Positions 13,411-18,453 of a DNA stretch of 18,453 nucleotides are shown piece by piece (within the stretch, counting starts at the first letter, position 1; the number at the start of each line of letters is the position of its first letter). The position numbers were made by a program, and so were the translations under genes. The stretch is from Pseudomonadota bacterium. Its GTDB lineage: Bacteria > Myxococcota > Myxococcia > Myxococcales > Myxococcaceae. Under the pieces are notes generated by a model. The model had not been told where the DNA came from, made no database searches, and saw nothing but the letters and a program-made list of their open reading frames with translations. Location: assembly GCA_023424585.1 (NCBI GenBank), contig JAFADT010000300.1:1-18453 (forward strand), written 5' to 3'.

Positions 13411-15987
13411 TCAGCGCTCCAGCGTGAACTTGGCGGCGATGATCCGCCCGGGGCGCTGGACCCCGTAGAAGTCGTACGTCTGGGCGTTGGTGACGTTCTG
13501 GAAGTCCAGCGTCCAGCTCAGCCGCGTCGCCATGTCGCGCACCACGTAGGTGAAGGCGAGCGCATGCGTGAGCTGTGACTCGACGCGCAGCTTCGACTCG
13601 TCGCTGCCCAGCGCCTCCCAGGACAGGAGGAAGCCGTCCACGAAGCGCGTGCGCCAGGTGACGAGCAGCTCGTCCTGGAACCGGAGCAGGCCGGAGACCC
13701 GGACCTGCGCGCTGCCGTTGGCCGTCAGGTAGGGACGGTTGGGGATGCGCTGGTCCTTGAAGTCGGCGTAGTTGCCCTCGCTGGAGGTGTTGCGCAGGTC
13801 CTGGTACGTGGCGTTGCCGTCCAGGCTCAGGTAGCGGCCCGGCGACGTCCAGCCCACCGAGCCCATGGCGCCCAGCGAGCGGGACCCGTAGACGTTCTGG
13901 TAGGTGAAGTAGCTCCCCTGCCCGATGAGGACGATGAGCTGATCCGTCAGCCGGGCGAAGCCGCCCACGTTGGCGCGGAAGCTGCCGGCGCGCGTGGGCT
14001 CGGACGCATAGCCCAGCCCCAGGTTGAAGTTGTGGCTGGTCTCCGGCTGGAGCTCCAGGTTGTCCTCGATGAGGTTGCCGTCGCCGAAGATCTCATCCGG
14101 GCGCGGCAGCCGCGTGGCCCACTCGTAGGAGGCCTTGGCGCTGAGCTCGGAGGTGATGCGGAAGCGCAGGCCGTCGCCCACGCCCACCTCGTGCGCGGTG
14201 CGGCCCAGGTCCAGGAACTCCGCGCTGGCCAGCAGCTTCTGCGCCCGCACGTCCTGGAGGTAGTCCTTCACGAAGGCGATGTTCTGCAGCCGCCCGTCGA
14301 GCGCATCGACCTGGTACTCCAGGCCCGTCACCAGCGACGTCACGCCCCGGGGCGCGGAGAGCGGATCCGGCCGGTTGTTCGCCTGGAGCCGGCGGTCCTC
14401 GCCCGTCCGCGCCACATAGGTGGGCGACACCGCGAGCCGCAGCGTGTGCGCGCCGCCGGGCACGGGCGTCCAGGCGGCGTTGAGCCGCGCGAACGCGGTG
14501 TGCTGGTTGACGTAGCGCTCCGTGCCGCCTTCGGAGATCTCCCCCGGCTGGGGCAGGGTGATGAAGCAGCGGCCATACCAGTCGTAGCCGCACGTGCCGA
14601 TGTCCAGGAACCGGTTGCGGCGGAACGTGTACCCGCCGACCGCGTCCAGGCTCACGCCCGGGTCGTAGTTCCGAGAGTAGCGCAGGGTGCCGCCCGCGGA
14701 GCCCTCGGCGGTGGTCACCTCGCCGTAGGGGGCCTCCATGTTGACGTCGTTCTGGATGTCGCGGCCGGCCGCGTTGATGAAGCCGCGCAGGAGCAGGCGC
14801 CGGGCCCAGGGCTTGTCCACGAAGCCCGCCTCGACGCTGGCCCCACCCGCGCGGTAGCCGTCGTGGAAGCGCCGGAGCTCCACGGGCGCGAGCTTGCCCA
14901 GTTCGTTGGGCACCTCCACGTTGACGGGGTAGTTGTTGCGCGCGTCGTCGTAGAAGCCGTGCGCGCGCACCACCAGGCCGGTGGGCTCGTGGTAGTGGCG
15001 GGCGCTCGCGGTGAAGCGGTGCGTGTCGAAGGAGGCCAGCTCATAGGAGCCCGCCACGGCCGAGCCGCGCACGTCCTGGTCGGTGACGAGCTCCACCGCG
15101 CCGCCCAGCACGTCCGCGCCGAAGCGGATGGGCACCACGCCCGTGTAGACCTCCATCTGCTGCACCAGGTTCACCGGCACGTTCGCCAGGCCCGGCCCGT
15201 AGCCCGCGAACTCCAGCGGGATGCCGTCGATGAAGAAGCGCACCTGATCATCCGACAGGCCCGCGATGGAGATGCGCGCGGTGCTGCCCAGGCCGCCCGT
15301 GCGGCGCACGTCCACGCCCTCCGTGCGAGCCAGCGCGGTGCCCAGGTCGGCGGACTCCATGCTGGCCTGCTCCAGCTCGATGACCTGGACGGCCTCCGCG
15401 GACTTGCGGCGGCGCTCGGCGCGCGTCTCTCCCACGCCGGTGACCTCGACGTCCTCCTGGTACTCGGTCGGGGCCTCGTCCTGCGACGCCGTGCCCCTTG
15501 GCGCGCTGGACAGGGCGGGAGGCGGCGTGGAGGCCACGGCCCTGGAGCGGCCGGGGAGCTGGAAGACGTAGGTGTACGTGACGCGCGCGGGGGCCACGAC
15601 GCCGTTGCGCTTCGCGGGCGTGAAGCGGAACTGGAGCGCGGCGGTGCGCGCGGCCTCGTCGAAGCCGTGGCCCACCGGCTCCAGCACCTCCGCCTCGGTG
15701 ACCTGGCCCTGCGTGTCCACGCGCAATCGCAGACGGACGTTCGCCTCCAGCTGCGCGCGCTCCGCTTCCTCCGGGTAGGGCGCCTCCACGGTGTGGAGCA
15801 GCTTCGGCAGCTCAATGACAGGCTCCACCGGCGCGGGAGCCTGCGCCGGTGCTTCCTCGGGAGCGGGGGGCGGGGCCACCGGTTCCTCCGGCTGCGCCGC
15901 GCCCGCGTGCGCGAGACCACTGAAACAGAGAGCGGACAGCAGGGCCGCGCCCGCCCGGGACCGCCACCTGCGTCGCGCCGTACTCAC
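13411..15987 (-). CDS. mxcH: TonB-dependent outer-membrane siderophore receptor with N-terminal TonB-like domain (MxcH-like)
   Basis: An 858-residue protein from the GTG at 15987. A Sec signal peptide has a basic start and ends near GLAHA (about 27). A Pro/Ala/Glu-rich linker (30-57) is followed by a domain matching the C-terminal region of TonB (58-144; TVEAPYPEEAERAQLEANVRL..., FDEAARTAALQFRFTPA). Next come a TonB-box-like EDVEVTG (178-184), the plug (about 195-305; LGTALARTEGVDVRR, ISIAGLSDDQVRFFIDGIPLE, RFGADVLGGAVELVT) and a 22-strand-type barrel to the end. It would import ferri-siderophore across the outer membrane. The neighbours (NRPS reductase, DAHP synthase, lipoprotein) and an upstream Fur box identify the substrate as probably myxochelin. 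The alternative ATG start at 16008 lies inside the Fur box, and the reading frame back to 16065 lacks a signal peptide at its N-terminus. The start is therefore uncertain by a few codons. Confidence 0.85.
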   Translation of the reverse strand: MSTARRRWRSRAGAALLSALCFSGLAHAGAAQPEEPVAPPPAPEEAPAQAPAPVEPVIELPKLLHTVEAPYPEEAERAQLEANVRLRLRVDTQGQVTEAEVLEPVGHGFDEAARTAALQFRFTPAKRNGVVAPARVTYTYVFQLPGRSRAVASTPPPALSSAPRGTASQDEAPTEYQEDVEVTGVGETRAERRRKSAEAVQVIELEQASMESADLGTALARTEGVDVRRTGGLGSTARISIAGLSDDQVRFFIDGIPLEFAGYGPGLANVPVNLVQQMEVYTGVVPIRFGADVLGGAVELVTDQDVRGSAVAGSYELASFDTHRFTASARHYHEPTGLVVRAHGFYDDARNNYPVNVEVPNELGKLAPVELRRFHDGYRAGGASVEAGFVDKPWARRLLLRGFINAAGRDIQNDVNMEAPYGEVTTAEGSAGGTLRYSRNYDPGVSLDAVGGYTFRRNRFLDIGTCGYDWYGRCFITLPQPGEISEGGTERYVNQHTAFARLNAAWTPVPGGAHTLRLAVSPTYVARTGEDRRLQANNRPDPLSAPRGVTSLVTGLEYQVDALDGRLQNIAFVKDYLQDVRAQKLLASAEFLDLGRTAHEVGVGDGLRFRITSELSAKASYEWATRLPRPDEIFGDGNLIEDNLELQPETSHNFNLGLGYASEPTRAGSFRANVGGFARLTDQLIVLIGQGSYFTYQNVYGSRSLGAMGSVGWTSPGRYLSLDGNATYQDLRNTSSEGNYADFKDQRIPNRPYLTANGSAQVRVSGLLRFQDELLVTWRTRFVDGFLLSWEALGSDESKLRVESQLTHALAFTYVVRDMATRLSWTLDFQNVTNAQTYDFYGVQRPGRIIAAKFTLER

Positions 15988-15992
15988 GATTA

Positions 15993-16013
15993 TGAAAATG
16001 GTTCTCATTTTCA
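15993..16013 (-). promoter_or_regulatory. Fur box upstream of the siderophore receptor gene
   Basis: A perfect inverted repeat TGAAAATG-N5-CATTTTCA. The central 19 bases differ by one base from the classic Fur operator form GAAAATGATTCTCATTTTC. It lies 6 bases before the chosen GTG start and just downstream of a candidate promoter, so iron-loaded Fur would repress the receptor and the lipoprotein gene after it. Confidence 0.9.
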
Positions 16014-16022
16014 ACGGCGCGA

Positions 16023-16052
16023 CGTTTAGCCGCACGTAGTCTGAGCTGTCAA
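16023..16052 (-). promoter_or_regulatory. Candidate sigma70-type promoter for the receptor gene
   Basis: On the minus strand there is a perfect -35 TTGACA (16047-16052), then an 18-base spacer and a weak -10 TAAACG (16023-16028). It occupies the 58-100 base gap after the DAHP synthase stop. Transcription would begin near 16016, placing the Fur box over the first transcribed bases. The weak -10 makes the call tentative. Confidence 0.45.
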
Positions 16053-16066
16053 GGCTCCATGACAAA

Positions 16067-17347
16067 TCAGGCAGCTCGGTCCTGGGGAGCCTTTACCGTG
16101 GTGTGCAACCCATCCGCGACGCGGAACGCGAGCTGGAGGGATTGATCCGCGTTGAGGCGCGGATCGCAGTGCGTGTGGTAGCGGTCGGAGAGGTCGTCCT
16201 CGGACACGTCCAGCGGGCCGCCCAGGCACTCGGTGACGTCCTGGCCGGTCATCTCCAGGTGGAGGCCACCGGGGTGGACGCCCTCGGCGGCGGCGACCTG
16301 GAGGAAGCCCATGACCTCCGCGAGGATCCGCTCCAGCGAGCGCGTCTTGTAGCCGTTGCTGGCCTTGTGCGTGTTGCCGTGCATCGGGTCGATGGACCAG
16401 ACGACGGGGCTGCCGTGGCGCCGGGTGGCGGCCATCAGCCGGGGCAGGCGCGCGGCGACCTGATCCGAGCCGAAGCGCCCGATGAGCGTGAGCCTGCCCG
16501 GGATGCCCTGGGGGTTGAGCGTGTCGATGAGGCGCACCAGCTCATCCGGCTCCAGCGTGGGACCGCACTTGAGCCCGATGGGGTTCTGGATGCCGCGCAT
16601 GAACTCCACGTGGCCGCCTTCCAGTTGGCGGGTGCGCTCGCCAATCCAGAGCATGTGCGCGGACGTGTCGTACCAGCCGCCCGTGGCCTCATCGAGCCGC
16701 GTCGCCGCCTGCTCGACGTTGAGGAGCAGGGCTTCGTGGCTGGTGAAGAAGTCCACGGGGCGCACGGCGCCCTCGGACTCCGGCCGGTGGCCCAGGAGCC
16801 GGGTCAGGTCCGTGTAGCCCTCGCGCGCGAAGGCCCGCACCAGCTGCATCGTCTCCGCGGACTGGTGATAGGCGCGCAGGAGGCGCCGCGGATCCGGCGT
16901 GCGGTCGCTGGCGCTGAACTCCATGCCGTTGATGATGTCGCCGCGGTAGCTGGGCAGGGTGACGCCGTTGACGGTCTCGGTGGCGTTGGAGCGCGGCTTG
17001 GCGAACTGGCCCGCGATGCGGCCCACCTTCACCACCGGGCAGCCGCCCGCGAACGTGAGCACGCCCGCCATCTGGAGCAGCAGCTGGAAGGTGCTACGCA
17101 CGTTCTCCGCGGAGAACTCCTTGAAGCTCTCCGCGCAGTCGCCGCCCTGGAGCAGGAAGGCCTTGCCCTCGGCCACCTGGCCCAGGGCTTCGCGCAGGCG
17201 GCGGGTCTCTTCGGCGTGCACCAGCGGCGGCAGGCGCGCCAGCTCCGCCTCTACGCGCGCGAGCGCGGCGAGGTCGGGGTAGTCGTCGGGGATGTAGCGG
17301 ACCGGCTTCGCCCGCCAGGAGGAGGGGGACCAGGAAGAATTCGTCAC
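16067..17347 (-). CDS. Class II (plant-type) DAHP synthase of the siderophore cluster
   Basis: A 426-residue 3-deoxy-D-arabino-heptulosonate 7-phosphate synthase, the first step of the shikimate pathway (phosphoenolpyruvate plus erythrose 4-phosphate). Class II hallmarks are complete: [10 protein letters not shown] with metal ligand C71, [11 protein letters not shown] (110-120), YRGDIIN (134-140), [11 protein letters not shown] (199-209), NPIGLKCGP (255-263), IDPMHGNT with H323, [16 protein letters not shown] with E365, and CDPRLN with D395. It is shorter than allosterically regulated primary-metabolism class II enzymes (about 460 residues), which suggests a form less subject to feedback inhibition. 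The GTG start at 17347 overlaps the NRPS stop by 4 bases, so it is translationally coupled to siderophore assembly. It would raise chorismate supply for isochorismate and 2,3-dihydroxybenzoate. Confidence 0.93.
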   Translation of the reverse strand: MTNSSWSPSSWRAKPVRYIPDDYPDLAALARVEAELARLPPLVHAEETRRLREALGQVAEGKAFLLQGGDCAESFKEFSAENVRSTFQLLLQMAGVLTFAGGCPVVKVGRIAGQFAKPRSNATETVNGVTLPSYRGDIINGMEFSASDRTPDPRRLLRAYHQSAETMQLVRAFAREGYTDLTRLLGHRPESEGAVRPVDFFTSHEALLLNVEQAATRLDEATGGWYDTSAHMLWIGERTRQLEGGHVEFMRGIQNPIGLKCGPTLEPDELVRLIDTLNPQGIPGRLTLIGRFGSDQVAARLPRLMAATRRHGSPVVWSIDPMHGNTHKASNGYKTRSLERILAEVMGFLQVAAAEGVHPGGLHLEMTGQDVTECLGGPLDVSEDDLSDRYHTHCDPRLNADQSLQLAFRVADGLHTTVKAPQDRAA

Positions 17348-18453
17348 GGGAGCGCCGTCACTTTCGCGGGCAGGATTCCCTGCGCGACGCAGGAGTCGAG
17401 GTAGCGGTAGAGGAGATGCCGGTCGGTGGGAGGACAGCGGACGTCGGTGCCCTCCAGCGCGGCCAGCAGCCGTTCACAGCGGATGGGGCCCAGGCCGAAG
17501 GCCGGGGTGGAGTCCCCGCTGCGCAAATCAAAGAACGCGAGCGTGGCGTCGTGGCCGCCGGAGCCCTTCGCCACGCGGTCGCGCCATTCAGGGACGGGAC
17601 ACAGGTCCAGCGGATAGCCGTAGTCGCGCACCCAGCCGAACAGCTCGGACAGGCGCACCTCCGCGGCCGGCGTCACGTTGAACACCGCCCCCGGATGCGA
17701 GTCGCGCGCGAGCTGGACGATGGCGCGGGCCACGAAGTCCACCGGCGTCCACACCTCGCCCACGTCCAGGAGGGGCAGGGCGCGGACCGGCAGTCCGGCG
17801 AGCACGATGCGCCACACCAGGTCCTGGGTGTTGACGAGCGCGGTGTCCGGCGCGCCCACCACGCGGCCCAGCCGGTACACCGTCGCGGGAAGGCCGCGCT
17901 CGGAGGCCTGTTGCACCAGCCGCTCCGCGATCCACTTGCTCTGCTGGTAGCCGTCGCGCAGGCCGGGGTGCGCGGGGACGAAGGCCTCGGGCACGTCCGG
18001 GGACAGGTTCGCCTGCGGCGCCACCGCCAGCGTGGACACGTAGTGGAAGGGCTTGGGGCGGACGGCGGCGGCCAGCTTCAACAGCTCGCGCGTGCCGCGC
18101 ACGTTGACGCCCTGGAGGCTGCCGTACTCGCGCACCACGCTGACCACGGCGGCGTTGTGGATGACGGCGTCGCACTCCGCGGCGAGCCCCCGGAAGCGCG
18201 CGGCGTCCAGGCCCAGCAGGGGCTGGGACAGGTCCGCCGGGAGCGCGAGCACCCGCGCCTCCAGCCCCGCCGTGGGGAGCTGCTGGCCGTCCAGCGCCGA
18301 GCGCAGCCGCTCCATCGCCTGCGCCTCGTCCCTGGCGCGCACGGGGCAGATGACGCGCGCGTCCGTCCGGGTCAGCAGCTGGTGCAGCAGGTGCGCACCG
18401 ACGAAGCCGGTGGCGCCCGTGAGGAGGACCTGGCGGAAGCCCTGGCCCCGGCG
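17344..18453 (-). CDS. mxcG: C-terminal thioester reductase domain of an NRPS (MxcG-like), cut by the window edge
   Basis: The last 369 residues of a larger protein; the frame is open through the right edge. The visible part is a complete or nearly complete short-chain-dehydrogenase-type thioester reductase. It has the NADPH-binding [12 protein letters not shown] (from residue 12), NAAVVSVV, the [13 protein letters not shown] helix, YVSTLAV (Ser/Thr about 140) and the catalytic YQQSK (Y169/K173). The C-terminal lobe ends in [12 protein letters not shown], typical of these domains. Such domains release a carrier-bound peptide as an aldehyde using NAD(P)H. In myxochelin synthesis MxcG releases the bis-dihydroxybenzoyl-lysine product this way, followed by a second reduction (myxochelin A) or transamination (myxochelin B). 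Assignment as mxcG rests on the domain plus the neighbouring DAHP synthase, Fur-regulated receptor and lipoprotein. The adenylation and condensation domains are not visible, so a free-standing reductase or another NRPS is possible. Confidence 0.82.
   Translation of the reverse strand, partial: RRGQGFRQVLLTGATGFVGAHLLHQLLTRTDARVICPVRARDEAQAMERLRSALDGQQLPTAGLEARVLALPADLSQPLLGLDAARFRGLAAECDAVIHNAAVVSVVREYGSLQGVNVRGTRELLKLAAAVRPKPFHYVSTLAVAPQANLSPDVPEAFVPAHPGLRDGYQQSKWIAERLVQQASERGLPATVYRLGRVVGAPDTALVNTQDLVWRIVLAGLPVRALPLLDVGEVWTPVDFVARAIVQLARDSHPGAVFNVTPAAEVRLSELFGWVRDYGYPLDLCPVPEWRDRVAKGSGGHDATLAFFDLRSGDSTPAFGLGPIRCERLLAALEGTDVRCPPTDRHLLYRYLDSCVAQGILPAKVTALP

Noticed and set aside
14032..16029. 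665-codon plus-strand open frame antisense to the TonB-dependent receptor
   Set aside because: Repetitive Arg/Ala/Val/His/Gly composition without domains; the minus strand has signal peptide, plug and barrel motifs.
15988..16065. Receptor start at 16065
   Set aside because: It would place non-signal sequence before the signal peptide and put the promoter and Fur box inside the coding region.
16103..17404. 433-codon plus-strand open frame antisense to DAHP synthase
   Set aside because: No recognisable motifs, whereas the minus strand carries every class II DAHP synthase hallmark.

Overview
The window is about 18.5 kb of very GC-rich, densely coding DNA, most consistent with a myxobacterium of the Cystobacterineae (Myxococcus, Corallococcus, Stigmatella or Archangium type). 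The grounds are strong G/C preference at third codon positions, frequent GTG/TTG starts with 4-base stop/start overlaps, a Cys-rich lipoprotein, a sigma54 activator pair, and a gene set that matches the myxochelin siderophore locus. No RNA gene, CRISPR array or insertion sequence was found, and no gene-free stretch exceeds 300 bases.

Region 1 (1-4186) is the most interesting part. The 3' end of an upstream gene overlaps by 4 bases a 928-residue protein that carries every catalytic residue of an adenosine deaminase, spread over a much larger polypeptide than housekeeping deaminases. This architecture fits RdrB, the deaminase of the RADAR anti-phage system, so the truncated upstream gene is a candidate rdrA. 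A convergent gene for an unrecognised four-helix membrane protein ends 3 bases from the deaminase stop. RADAR loci often carry a membrane accessory protein, but this one is oppositely oriented and not recognised.

Region 2 (4187-6464) has a divergent intergenic region with several inverted repeats, then a secreted lipoprotein with a membrane-dipeptidase (M19)-like hydrolase domain and a Cys-rich tail.

Region 3 (6465-11931, all minus strand) is a self-contained regulatory and transport unit. A histidine kinase with an extracytoplasmic sensor and an NtrC-type response regulator are translationally coupled. They are followed by a SulP anion transporter translationally coupled to a beta-carbonic anhydrase. 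Between the two pairs lies a sigma54 -24/-12 promoter, with two near-identical dyad-symmetric 23-bp repeats 32 bp apart upstream of it. The inferred circuit is: signal, kinase, activator bound at the two repeats, sigma54 polymerase, then bicarbonate (or another anion) uptake plus CO2/bicarbonate interconversion.

Region 4 (12050-18453, all minus strand) is the downstream end of a myxochelin-type catecholate siderophore locus. It holds the terminal thioester-reductase domain of the NRPS (mxcG-like, cut by the window edge), a coupled class II DAHP synthase that supplies the shikimate pathway leading to 2,3-dihydroxybenzoate, a Fur-box-controlled TonB-dependent receptor with an extra TonB-like N-terminal domain (mxcH-like), and a lipoprotein (mxcI-like) followed by a strong hairpin. 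Together they would make, release and re-import the siderophore under iron control.
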